Assembly: GCA_014380365.1 (NCBI GenBank)
Contig: JACMJZ010000007.1
Location: 150,453-214,452, forward strand
DNA from: Pyrinomonadaceae bacterium
Lineage (GTDB): Bacteria > Acidobacteriota > Blastocatellia > Pyrinomonadales > Pyrinomonadaceae
DNA length: 64,000 nucleotides
Reading direction: 5' to 3'
Part shown: in pieces, positions 31,563 to 40,321 of the stretch
How the letters are laid out: the number at the start of each line of letters is the position of its first letter
How positions within the stretch are numbered: position 1 is the stretch's first letter
Made by a program: the position numbers and the translations under genes
Notes under the pieces: model-generated
Databases searched by the model: none
Told to the model about the DNA's origin: nothing
Seen by the model: only the letters and a program-made list of their open reading frames with translations

Positions 31563-32570
31563 ATGAATTTTAGAAAACTAAGAATGAAGGTAAGAAGACC
31601 CTTGACCCTCGCTTCCGTAACTACCCTCGCGGCGTTGATTGCCCTCGGCGGCATTGTAAGCGGCGCGGGATCGACCGTAGTTGTGACGCCGACCAATCCG
31701 AATGGCTGGGTCGAGGTGCATTCGACCTGCGGTCTCCCCACAACTGGTTCGCAATCGTTTGTTAATGGACCGGGAACGCCGCCGCGGGGAAACGGGAGCC
31801 ATCAATTCAATATTGGCCTTAACGGTGATTCATTTGAAACCCATCGTACTCCAAATCACAATGGGACATTGATTGCCGACATCACTGACTTGAGCTACAG
31901 CACATACGTTCAGGTAACTGGCAGCGGCGGACAAGCGCCATATCTTAACCTGCTTGTTGACACTACTGGCGACGGCATGTCAGACGATCAATTGTTCTTT
32001 GAGCCCGTTTATCAGGACGGTAACTACGGCTTCCCAAATCAAGGAACTCTCGCGACTGGAGTTTGGCAGGAATGGGACTCCGTCCAGGGTGGTTGGTGGG
32101 CGTTAAGCGCAGGTACCTTTGGCCCACCGCTGGTTTCCTTAGCTACTTACGCGGCTGCGAATCCCGGAGCAAAGCTTGCCACCAGCCCCGCGGGAGCATT
32201 GCGTGTCGCGACCGGTTGTGGAGCCGGTGCCTGGGATAATTTTATTGGGAATGCTGATGCGCTGACATTCGGCGCGAATGGGAACTTGGTCACCTATGAC
32301 TTTGAACTTCTGAGCGACAGCGACGGCGATGGCGTTTCTGACGACGATGACAACTGCCCGACAACACCCAACTCCGGTCAGGAGGATGCGGACGGTGATG
32401 GGTTCGGCGACGCGTGCGATCCGTGTCCCAATACCCCCGGCGTTTCCTGTCCGGTAGCCACTAACAAAGACCAGTGCAAGAAGGACGGCTGGCGGACCCT
32501 ATTCCGTGCGAACGGAACCTCCTTTAAGAACCAGGGCGACTGCGTTAGTTATACGCAAAATGGCAAGTAG
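31563..32570 (+). CDS. Predicted secreted protein with thrombospondin type-3-like Ca-binding repeats and C-terminal DQCKxxGW domain
   Basis: DSDGDGVSDDDDNCPTTPNSGQEDADGDGFGDACDPCPNTPGVSCPVATNKDQCKKDGWRT; N-terminal signal-like segment. Confidence 0.85.
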   Translation: MNFRKLRMKVRRPLTLASVTTLAALIALGGIVSGAGSTVVVTPTNPNGWVEVHSTCGLPTTGSQSFVNGPGTPPRGNGSHQFNIGLNGDSFETHRTPNHNGTLIADITDLSYSTYVQVTGSGGQAPYLNLLVDTTGDGMSDDQLFFEPVYQDGNYGFPNQGTLATGVWQEWDSVQGGWWALSAGTFGPPLVSLATYAAANPGAKLATSPAGALRVATGCGAGAWDNFIGNADALTFGANGNLVTYDFELLSDSDGDGVSDDDDNCPTTPNSGQEDADGDGFGDACDPCPNTPGVSCPVATNKDQCKKDGWRTLFRANGTSFKNQGDCVSYTQNGK

Positions 32571-32586
32571 TTAAGTCCACCTAACC

Positions 32587-32621
32587 AAAAAGGGCGAGTC
32601 CGTTAGCGGACCCGCCCTTTT
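32587..32621 (+). terminator. Rho-independent terminator-like hairpin
   Basis: AAAAGGGCGAGTCCGTTAGCGGACCCGCCCTTTTC. Confidence 0.8.
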
Positions 32622-32677
32622 CTGACTAACAAATCATTTCGGATTTATGTTTGCTGCTTCTAACTGCCAATACTGCT

Positions 32678-32706
32678 TTGACAAAGACTGCTCATTCGCA
32701 TAGAGT
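32678..32706 (+). promoter_or_regulatory. Sigma70-like promoter, copy 2
   Basis: TTGACA (32678-32683) - 17 nt - TAGAGT (32701-32706). Confidence 0.75.
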
Positions 32707-32733
32707 ACGCGCGCTTTATAGATTGTAGTTTGG

Positions 32734-32885
32734 CACACCGCCGGATAGGGTGCGGACCCCGGACGGTAGCGTGTGGTATCGGAACGACAAGCTTCGGGAT
32801 TTGCCCCCGCTTCGCTTCAGCGCTTCCTATCCACGTCACAAAACTTTTTATGCAAGCTCCCTGGCGTTGAAGTCTGTCTCGCCAG
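32734..32885 (+). ncRNA. Structured 5' leader, candidate cis-regulatory RNA, copy 2
   Basis: 42-nt first stem-loop (32734-32775) identical to 31364-31405; second stem-loop 32781-32827 differs at 4 of 47 nt; third hairpin CTGGCG..CGCCAG kept. Confidence 0.7.
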
Positions 32886-32939
32886 CAGTCGGTCGGCCCC
32901 CGAATCGACCTCCCACTGATCCTAACTAAGGAGAAATGT

Positions 32940-34448
32940 ATGAAACTAAGTAGATCAGCCGTGCTGTTTGCACTGGCCATAACGCTTGTGTCAGGATTCA
33001 TGATTTGCGGCACTAACACTGCTGACGCCGCCGCCACACTCACAGTTGGCAATGCGAGTTCGCTGCCGTGTACAGGTACCTACTCGTCGATTTCGGCAGC
33101 GGTGGCCGCGGCTTCGTCAGGCGACACTATCCAGGTCTGTCCCGGTACATACCCGGAATCCATCGGCGTAGATAAAGGGCTCATTATTAACGGCGCAAAC
33201 GCCGGTACTAACCCGAACACCGGCATCCGGGGCGCAGAATCCATAATCAGCGGGCCTGGCGGCCCTGGCATTCGGATCGGCACAACCGAACCTGTGACGA
33301 TCGATGGGTTTACCTTTTCTGGTGGGACTGGCCCGATGATCGACTCGTACACGTCAGGCCACAACCCGACCATCATTAAGAATATCTTCACCGGCCAGGT
33401 TAATGGCTTTTTCTTTAACGAACCGGCTTTGTTCACGTTCGAAGATAACTACCTGCACGACCTGACCGATTGCGGAGGATGTGAAGGAGTTTTCATCGCA
33501 GGAAACTGGAACGGCAGCACCGGAACCGTAGCCTCGATCAAAGATAATGTGTGGTCGAACCTTCTTGACACCCCTGCGACGAACCTGAGCAACATTTCAG
33601 GCACTATCTCGGGGAACAGCTTCTCCTACGTAGCGTACTACTGCGTGTTTCTTGCGAATGCCACGAATGTCGATGTAACGGACAATACGTTCGATCAAAC
33701 CATCAATCCTGACATCACGGTTCGGACCTGGGGCGCCGGGATTCGCTTCTTCACGCCCTCGGCGGGTTTCGGAGCAAGGATCACGGGTAACACTTTCTCG
33801 AATAACTACGTGGGGATCGGTGTGCGCATGGGGAGTCCGACTGCCGACATCAGCGGAATGGATGTCTATGCACACGAGAACAATTTCGTGGCCAACACGG
33901 CGGCCGGACTCCGCCACGACGGACTGGGCACTTTCAACGCCACGTGCAACTGGTGGAACAGCGCCAGCGGCCCGACCAATCCCGGCAACCCGGGAGGCAC
34001 CGGCGATGTCGTCGATGGCACTGGCCCCGTGACCTTTACTCCCTGGCAGACCTCGTCTGGTGGAGCTTGCGTTGGGCCGGATGCGGATAACGACGGGATT
34101 ACAGACAGTGCCGATAACTGCCCGACTGTAGCGAATCCCGGTCAGGAGGATGCGGACAACGACGATATCGGCGACGCTTGCGACACGTGCAATGACGTTG
34201 ATGGAGACGGAGTATGCGGCAATGTTGACAACTGCCCAACCGTACCCAACCCAACTCAGACGGATACGGACGGTGACAATATCGGCAACGCTTGCGATCC
34301 CTGCCCGAACACACCAGGCATTTCTTGCCCGATAGCCACTAACAAGGACCAGTGCAAAAATGGCGGCTGGCAGACACGGTTCCGTGCGAACGGAACTCCC
34401 TTCAAGAACCAGGGCGACTGCGTTAGTTATACCCAAAACGGCAAGTAG
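32940..34448 (+). CDS. Predicted secreted right-handed beta-helix protein with TSP3-like repeats and C-terminal DQCKxxGW domain
   Basis: Parallel beta-helix-like repeats; DNDGITDSADNCPTVANPGQEDADNDDIGDACD; C-terminus CPNTPGISCPIATNKDQCKNGGWQTRFRANGTPFKNQGDCVSYTQNGK. Confidence 0.88.
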   Translation: MKLSRSAVLFALAITLVSGFMICGTNTADAAATLTVGNASSLPCTGTYSSISAAVAAASSGDTIQVCPGTYPESIGVDKGLIINGANAGTNPNTGIRGAESIISGPGGPGIRIGTTEPVTIDGFTFSGGTGPMIDSYTSGHNPTIIKNIFTGQVNGFFFNEPALFTFEDNYLHDLTDCGGCEGVFIAGNWNGSTGTVASIKDNVWSNLLDTPATNLSNISGTISGNSFSYVAYYCVFLANATNVDVTDNTFDQTINPDITVRTWGAGIRFFTPSAGFGARITGNTFSNNYVGIGVRMGSPTADISGMDVYAHENNFVANTAAGLRHDGLGTFNATCNWWNSASGPTNPGNPGGTGDVVDGTGPVTFTPWQTSSGGACVGPDADNDGITDSADNCPTVANPGQEDADNDDIGDACDTCNDVDGDGVCGNVDNCPTVPNPTQTDTDGDNIGNACDPCPNTPGISCPIATNKDQCKNGGWQTRFRANGTPFKNQGDCVSYTQNGK

Positions 34449-34465
34449 TTGAGGCCCCTAACCCA

Positions 34466-34497
34466 AAAGGGCGAGTCCGGACATGGACTCGCCCTTT
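34466..34497 (+). terminator. Rho-independent terminator-like hairpin
   Basis: AAAGGGCGAGTCCGGACATGGACTCGCCCTTT. Confidence 0.8.
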
Positions 34498-34590
34498 CCG
34501 CTTAGTTCCACGTTCCTATGGCGTGCTCATTCGACGGGATCTTGGTCGAGAAACCTGAAACCCACTTAGATAGAACAAAGGAGATTAACG

Positions 34591-35307
34591 ATGAGTTTGA
34601 AGAGACGTTTTTCACTGCTGCTCGCCACGCTGGGATGCCTGGTGATGGCCCTGTTTGTATTTGTTCCAAATACTTCCCATGCCGAAGACTTTGAAAATCC
34701 AAAGCCGGGAGCGCCGAAATGGAAAGTGGTTGACTATAACCGCATCCAGACACACCCAGCTCGCGTTCCCAATCGAATTCCCGGAGGCATAGCCTTCGAC
34801 TTTCTCTACAAGCCCGACACCGCGCTGCTGGGCACAAGCCATCCCTCTTATAATGGAGATCTTTTGGGGGATATGACGGGGAAGACGCTTTCTGCCACAG
34901 TCGGTATCACGGTTACGAGCGGAACGCCGGTATTTACGTACTATGGCGAGCCTGATGGTTGCGGTCGGCCGGCCAACGTTCGACTTTACTTCCGAACTGA
35001 TACCGGCGGAAAGTTTGAAGAAACGGATTACTGGTGGTCGAATCCAATGTCGGTTGATCTGCAGGCACTATTAGCAGGCGACGCAACTCTGGTGGCGAAC
35101 TTTTCCAATCCGGCCGAATGGTCAGACTTCTATGGGCACTTTGGAAACGATCCGCTGTACGCGGCGGCCTTTACCGAAGCTATCGCAGATGTACAGTTTG
35201 TCGGACTTTCGTTCGGCGGTGGATGCTTCTTTGAGAATGGCGTAGGTATTAGACCTGGTACAGGAAGCGCTTACTTCCGTTTGATGGACTTTACGGCGAC
35301 ACCTTAG
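34591..35307 (+). CDS. Hypothetical secreted protein
   Basis: Signal peptide MSLKRRFSLLLATLGCLVMALFVFVPNTSHA. Confidence 0.75.
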   Translation: MSLKRRFSLLLATLGCLVMALFVFVPNTSHAEDFENPKPGAPKWKVVDYNRIQTHPARVPNRIPGGIAFDFLYKPDTALLGTSHPSYNGDLLGDMTGKTLSATVGITVTSGTPVFTYYGEPDGCGRPANVRLYFRTDTGGKFEETDYWWSNPMSVDLQALLAGDATLVANFSNPAEWSDFYGHFGNDPLYAAAFTEAIADVQFVGLSFGGGCFFENGVGIRPGTGSAYFRLMDFTATP

Positions 35308-35406
35308 GTCGATTTCGCGATTCTCGCTGAAGGTGTCGATGCGCGAGTTCGGCATTGTTTCGTGCTGCCGTCGGTAGTTCGAGAGTCGCACTCCGTTTTG
35401 TAGTAA

Positions 35407-35446
35407 AGAAAAAGGGCGAGACCGTATGATGGCCTCGCCATTTTTC
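35407..35446. terminator. Terminator-like hairpin
   Basis: AAAAAGGGCGAGACCGTATGATGGCCTCGCCATTTTT. Confidence 0.6.
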
Positions 35447-35467
35447 ATGGTTTGGAATATCAGAAGG

Positions 35468-36310
35468 TTACGCTTGGCCAAGACTGACTCTGCCTGGGTA
35501 ATTTGGTTTCAATCGATCTTTCAACCAAGCGCCAACCAGCCAGAGCGCGCAGACGGAAATCATCGCCAGCGAAAACCATTTGCCGTAGAGTCCGTCCGGC
35601 GAAAACTTCTCAGTAGCCGTGTGCAGCGCTTCGCTGTTTGGAAGCAACCCGGCTTCGGAAAATTCATGGAATGAATAGATGCCTACCTGAAGCATAAATA
35701 GGAGCAGGAAAATGCCGGTGACTTGGAAGAACCTCTTCACGTTGATAAGGTGACTATAACGGGTCCAACCCCACGCGAATAGCACTGTGGCGCCAAGTCC
35801 CAAAAGTGCGCCGGTTACTAACTGAGAATTTCGCACCTGCATCAGCATCAACGCGGTTTCCATTCCCTCGCGCGTGATCATCAGGAACGTAAACAGAAAG
35901 ACTCCAGCCAGCGCAGCAAAGCGCGAAGTTCGAGACGACATTTCGCCCAGGCGATGATGCACCCGTTCGCGCAGCTTTGGTCCCGTGCGCCACATATGAA
36001 TCACCAGCGTTCCAACCATAACCATCGCCACAACCCCGAGAACACCTTCGCGAAGCGCTTCGTTGGCCAGGAACTGACCTGCAAAGGCGCCTGCCCTGTC
36101 ACCCAATACCTGCTGTAGGCGCGACTCTTCGACCCCGGATGCCAATACATAGCCAAGCGCGGCGCTGACGGAAAGTCCTAACGCGAGAGCAAGGTAAACA
36201 GCGGAGTTCAGCCAGCTTTGGCCGGACTTGCGCAGGTAGGAGAGAATCACCGCGACCAGCAGAAACGACTCAAAACCCTCGCGGAGCACGATAATGAAAG
36301 AATTAAGCAT
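35468..36310 (-). CDS. FTR1-family iron permease
   Basis: REGFE and REGME (RExxE) motifs in a 7-TM-like protein. Confidence 0.9.
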   Translation of the reverse strand: MLNSFIIVLREGFESFLLVAVILSYLRKSGQSWLNSAVYLALALGLSVSAALGYVLASGVEESRLQQVLGDRAGAFAGQFLANEALREGVLGVVAMVMVGTLVIHMWRTGPKLRERVHHRLGEMSSRTSRFAALAGVFLFTFLMITREGMETALMLMQVRNSQLVTGALLGLGATVLFAWGWTRYSHLINVKRFFQVTGIFLLLFMLQVGIYSFHEFSEAGLLPNSEALHTATEKFSPDGLYGKWFSLAMISVCALWLVGAWLKDRLKPNYPGRVSLGQA

Positions 36311-36503
36311 GACAACGGCCTTCTTGAGAATGCCCCAGAAGAAATCAGCATGTCTCGTGGTTTTCTGCCGCCTCGCGCTAGGCGTGACGGGAGTTTGGAG
36401 TATAGCCTAATTGAAAACAGTTTTCAATTTCAGTCTAGTGTCGTTGGCTGGTCGAGGCTCGCCGGGGGCTGGCACAACCGTGAGGTCAAGGTGCAAATGT
36501 TAA

Positions 36504-38102
36504 CTATTGCCTGGTGACGGGAAGTATTGCCAGTTCGGCGCGCACAGGGCCCAATTCAGTAACAGCGGCAAGACGAAGAGGGAGGCGACGTGCGTCGTCG
36601 CTGATCCAGGCTCGCAGTTGAAACTTGTCGCTTTGAGCGTCGTCGGTGGTGAGTGAGATCTGAATCGCAGGAATGGTTTGTGAACCGAGTTGAATCGTCT
36701 CGCGTTTCAAGGCACTGATGAAAAGCGTCTTGGGTTTATTATCCACCAGAATTGACACCGCGTTCCGTCGGGGAGGATTTAGATTGAAGGTGCGCAGCGC
36801 GTAAAAGAATGAAAGGTAATCATGCGTCCCTACGGGAATCTCAATCCTCACGTTTTTATCTGTTGTGGCCGTCCCGTAGTCCTGATTGATGGTGAGTTTG
36901 GTGTTCGAACGTCGTCGTCCCTCAATCAAATTATGCTCCGCCTGGAACGGCAGCAAAGTTTTTGGATCGACGTAGGTAACGATGGTGTCGGTTGCAAAAA
37001 ACAGATGTTGAAGCGCATTCGTGGTTTGGGCGGTGAGGTTGAATAACAAACCGTCCTTATCGAAATATTTCGAACGAGCGCGTACTTGAAAACTGGCAGT
37101 GGCGACCGGCTGCTTGATACTGGGAAGGTAGACCTGATAATTCAACTGCTCGCCTACTTTGAACGGTAAACCCGACAGAGCTCCATCGTTGGGCGCCGAG
37201 GGTTGGGCTGGAATCGCGACAGGTAAACGCGGAGTTGACGGATTTGCTGCTACGGGTGTTGGACTCGAAGCGGGCGGCAGCGGGGGCGTCGCGATAAACT
37301 CCGAGGCCGCCAGCTCGGCCCTGATTTCGCCAGTCGCGTGACGCGCGCTTACTAAAACCGGCACATGCCTGTCATCACCGCTGAAGTAAGCCTTCATGCC
37401 ATAACTGTCCGAGCCGTTCTTAACCCAGATCCGGGACACGATGGTATTAAACGACCCCACATTTGTCTTAACCACTTCTTGTCCCGTTACTTTCACTTCC
37501 ACTTGATAGTCGGTGTTCTCGACGCGCATAGTGAGGTAGTAGGTAGAATTTTCCTTCAGCGGGAGGGCCCTTATCCGGTAAACCGCCGACAGCAGGTCGT
37601 ACACTCCCGGAAACTCACGCACTCTTCCTGGGGCGAGGGCGGCAGCGCCGGCGGGTTGGTTAAAGTCGGCCGAGGTATCCGATGTGCGGGAAGCAGCCCG
37701 AATAAACTGCTGGCCGTGAAAAGGCAGTCCGGTGTTTGGATCGACATAGGTAATGTAGTCGTTGTTCAGCGCCAGCACGGCTGCGTTGACGGTGCCCTTA
37801 GTTTCGACATGTCCCTTTAACTGCATGCCTTCACGTCCGAAGAAGGTGCCACGCGCCGCGACCAGGAGTTCGACATAGCCCGCACTTATGAAACTTGAGT
37901 AGGATACGTTGTAGGTCAGACGCTCGCCGACGCGGTAATGGGCCGAAGAGAAAGAAAGCGAAGCGCCCTCCGTCCTGTCCTGAGCGGCAACAGAAGTAAA
38001 AGCGAGAGCCCCTAAAACTAATGCGGGAACCAATGCGCGGACGAATAGATTGCAAGCAGCTCTGAATCTCAACCTTTGGGTCACCTTTGAATAATAGTTC
38101 AA
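36504..38102 (-). CDS. Tandem DUF3108-domain secreted protein
   Basis: Two internally homologous halves: YRVGERLTYNVSY..TYVDPNTGLPF and FKVGEQLNYQVYL..TYVDPKTLLPF. Confidence 0.8.
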   Translation of the reverse strand: MNYYSKVTQRLRFRAACNLFVRALVPALVLGALAFTSVAAQDRTEGASLSFSSAHYRVGERLTYNVSYSSFISAGYVELLVAARGTFFGREGMQLKGHVETKGTVNAAVLALNNDYITYVDPNTGLPFHGQQFIRAASRTSDTSADFNQPAGAAALAPGRVREFPGVYDLLSAVYRIRALPLKENSTYYLTMRVENTDYQVEVKVTGQEVVKTNVGSFNTIVSRIWVKNGSDSYGMKAYFSGDDRHVPVLVSARHATGEIRAELAASEFIATPPLPPASSPTPVAANPSTPRLPVAIPAQPSAPNDGALSGLPFKVGEQLNYQVYLPSIKQPVATASFQVRARSKYFDKDGLLFNLTAQTTNALQHLFFATDTIVTYVDPKTLLPFQAEHNLIEGRRRSNTKLTINQDYGTATTDKNVRIEIPVGTHDYLSFFYALRTFNLNPPRRNAVSILVDNKPKTLFISALKRETIQLGSQTIPAIQISLTTDDAQSDKFQLRAWISDDARRLPLRLAAVTELGPVRAELAILPVTRQ

Positions 38103-38177
38103 AATTGCGATAGAACAAATCGACGCGCTCGGCGTGCTAATTCGTAAACGCCTCCTGGCCGCCGCAGTTCCTGCAAT

Positions 38178-38900
38178 TCACGCATTGTTTGCCGATAGCT
38201 TCTCCATCTCATCAACAATTTGTTGAGCGGCCCGGGCAGGGTCGGGAGCTGCCAGAATTGGACGCCCCACCACGAGAAAGTCGGCGCCTGCGGCAATCGC
38301 TTCCCGTGGAGTCGTTACCCTACTTTGATCGCCATGCGCCGCTCCTGCTGGTCTAACTCCGGGTGTCACGACTATGAAGCCCGGCTTGTTTACGACCGCG
38401 CGGATGAGGCCCACTTCATGTGGTGAAGCCACAACGCCATCCATTCCCGCAGCCTCAGCAAGCAAGGCAAAGCGACGAACCAAATCCGCAGGACTGAAAC
38501 TGAATCCAAGCTCGGTGAGCGTAGTTTGGTTTGAACTCGTCAGCACCGTCACTGCGATTACGTGTGGCTTGGTGATGCCTCCTTCGGCAGCGCATTTACT
38601 CACCGCTTCCGCCGTTCGGCGCATCATTTCGCTACCGCCTGCAGCATGGACATTAAATATCGAAACGCCCAGCCGCGTGGCCTCAACTCCTGCCGCGGCT
38701 ACAGTGTTGGGGATGTCGTGAAACTTAAGATCCAGAAAGACCCGTTCGCCGGAGCTCACGATTTCACGGACCAGGTCAGGGCCGGCCGCCGTAAACAACT
38801 GAGAACCGATTTTGAACATACCGACGATGCCGCGCAGGGCGTTCACCATCTCTCGCGCCTGGGCCGCTGTTTCAACATCGAGCGCGACAATCAGTTTCAT
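38178..38900 (-). CDS. pyrF: Orotidine 5'-phosphate decarboxylase
   Basis: KLIVALDVETAAQA, VFLDLKFHDIPNTV, VTPGVRPAGAAHGDQSRVTTPREAIAAGADFLVVGRPI. Confidence 0.95.
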   Translation of the reverse strand: MKLIVALDVETAAQAREMVNALRGIVGMFKIGSQLFTAAGPDLVREIVSSGERVFLDLKFHDIPNTVAAAGVEATRLGVSIFNVHAAGGSEMMRRTAEAVSKCAAEGGITKPHVIAVTVLTSSNQTTLTELGFSFSPADLVRRFALLAEAAGMDGVVASPHEVGLIRAVVNKPGFIVVTPGVRPAGAAHGDQSRVTTPREAIAAGADFLVVGRPILAAPDPARAAQQIVDEMEKLSANNA

Positions 38901-38981
38901 CGAGTTCATCATAATGACTAGCGGCCAGAAGCCCGCGCGTAAGCGAGTGATCGGCTTTCGATCTGGTGCCCCTCCCTCACC

Positions 38982-39025
38982 GTCCCACCTCAACCGGGCT
39001 GCCCGGTCGGGGACCCCGAGGTCGG
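38982..39025. repeat. 44-nt dispersed repeat, copy 1 (reverse)
   Basis: Reverse complement matches 53463-53506 at 39/44. Confidence 0.85.
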
Positions 39026-39047
39026 GCTTCTGCCGTAGGAATCAAGC

Positions 39048-40145
39048 TTACTTCGCGCGACAGCCCACGGCTTCGTCAAGCGACACAAAGCCTTCCCTCG
39101 ATATAATACGCCGCAGTCCCTCATTCACGTTCCTGGCTATCGACGGGCCTTCATAAATAAAGCCGGTATAGATTTGGATCAAACTCGCACCGGCACTGAT
39201 TTTTTCCCACGCATCCTCCGCGGTGAAGATCCCCCCGGCGCCAATCAACGGCATCATGCCCTGCGTCATACTGTAGAGCGTCGCAATTACTCTCGTGGAG
39301 CGCTGCCTGAGTGGTGAACCGCTCAAGCCTCCGGCGCCGAATGCTTCCATCGTGTCAGCCTGCGTTTGCAGGCCATCGCGCGCCGTAGTGGTGTTGGTCG
39401 CAATCAATCCGGAAACATTATTGCGTTGAGCCACAGCCACGATCTCCTGGAGTTCTAAGTCATCAAGGTCCGGCGACAGTTTGACCAGCACAGGCATATC
39501 GGCGTTGCGCGAATGCTCAATGGCTAATTCTTTGTTTCGTTTTTGCAGCGCGTGCAACAAGAAATCCAGTTGTTCGCCCGCTTGCAGCTCGCGCAGGCCG
39601 GGAGTGTTCGGCGAACTCACGTTAACAGCGATGTAGTCTGCCACCGGATAGACTAGTTCAAAACTTTGCAGGTAATCGTCAGTAGCGGCTTCGAGTGGCG
39701 TTACTTTGCTCTTCCCGATGCTAACGCCCAATACACAGGCGGGCTTGTGACCCATCACGCGCCGGGCGAATGCGGCGGCGCCTTCGTTGTTAAAGCCCGC
39801 GCGATTGATCAGTGCTTTATCAATCGGGAGTCTGAAGAGGCGAGGATGTTCGTTCCCTGGCTGCGGATGAAATGTCACAGTCCCGGCCTCAATGTGTCCG
39901 AATCCGAGCGCCGCGAGAGACTCGAGCGCAATCCCATCTTTATCGAATCCTGCCGCGAGTCCGACTGGATTCGAGAACGTCAGTCCAAAACGCCGCAGCT
40001 TCCCAAACGGATTGCGTTTGAAACGTTCGCCCAGCAGATTTGCTGTTAAATTCGGCGCGATTGCCAGCGACTTGAGCGCCAGTTGGTGGGCCGCCTCTGG
40101 AGGCAAGCGAAAGAGAAGCGGTCTCAACAATGAACGATAGAGCAT
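39048..40145 (-). CDS. pyrD: Dihydroorotate dehydrogenase (quinone), class 2
   Basis: NPVGLAAGFDKDGIALESLAALGFGHIEAGTVTFHPQPGN, INRAGFNNEG, VNVSSPNTPGLRELQ, LIGAGGIFTAEDAWEKISAGASLIQIYTGFIYEGP. Confidence 0.96.
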   Translation of the reverse strand: MLYRSLLRPLLFRLPPEAAHQLALKSLAIAPNLTANLLGERFKRNPFGKLRRFGLTFSNPVGLAAGFDKDGIALESLAALGFGHIEAGTVTFHPQPGNEHPRLFRLPIDKALINRAGFNNEGAAAFARRVMGHKPACVLGVSIGKSKVTPLEAATDDYLQSFELVYPVADYIAVNVSSPNTPGLRELQAGEQLDFLLHALQKRNKELAIEHSRNADMPVLVKLSPDLDDLELQEIVAVAQRNNVSGLIATNTTTARDGLQTQADTMEAFGAGGLSGSPLRQRSTRVIATLYSMTQGMMPLIGAGGIFTAEDAWEKISAGASLIQIYTGFIYEGPSIARNVNEGLRRIISREGFVSLDEAVGCRAK

Positions 40146-40321
40146 TTAACGGCTGTGATTTATTTGGCTTGGGTAAGTGCGAGAGCGAGACTACCAGAGG
40201 CTGTTAGATCAAGACAAGAAAGGTAATGGCCCAATTTTTCGGATACACTCCATGCAGAACTCGAAGTGCGATCATTTGGGAAGTTACGGGTCGCCACGCT
40301 CGCCGAGTTAATCGCATCCGC

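Noticed and set aside
38901-38993. N-terminal extension of pyrF ORF
   Set aside because: Overlaps dispersed repeat; conserved start is MKLIVALDVE at 38900.
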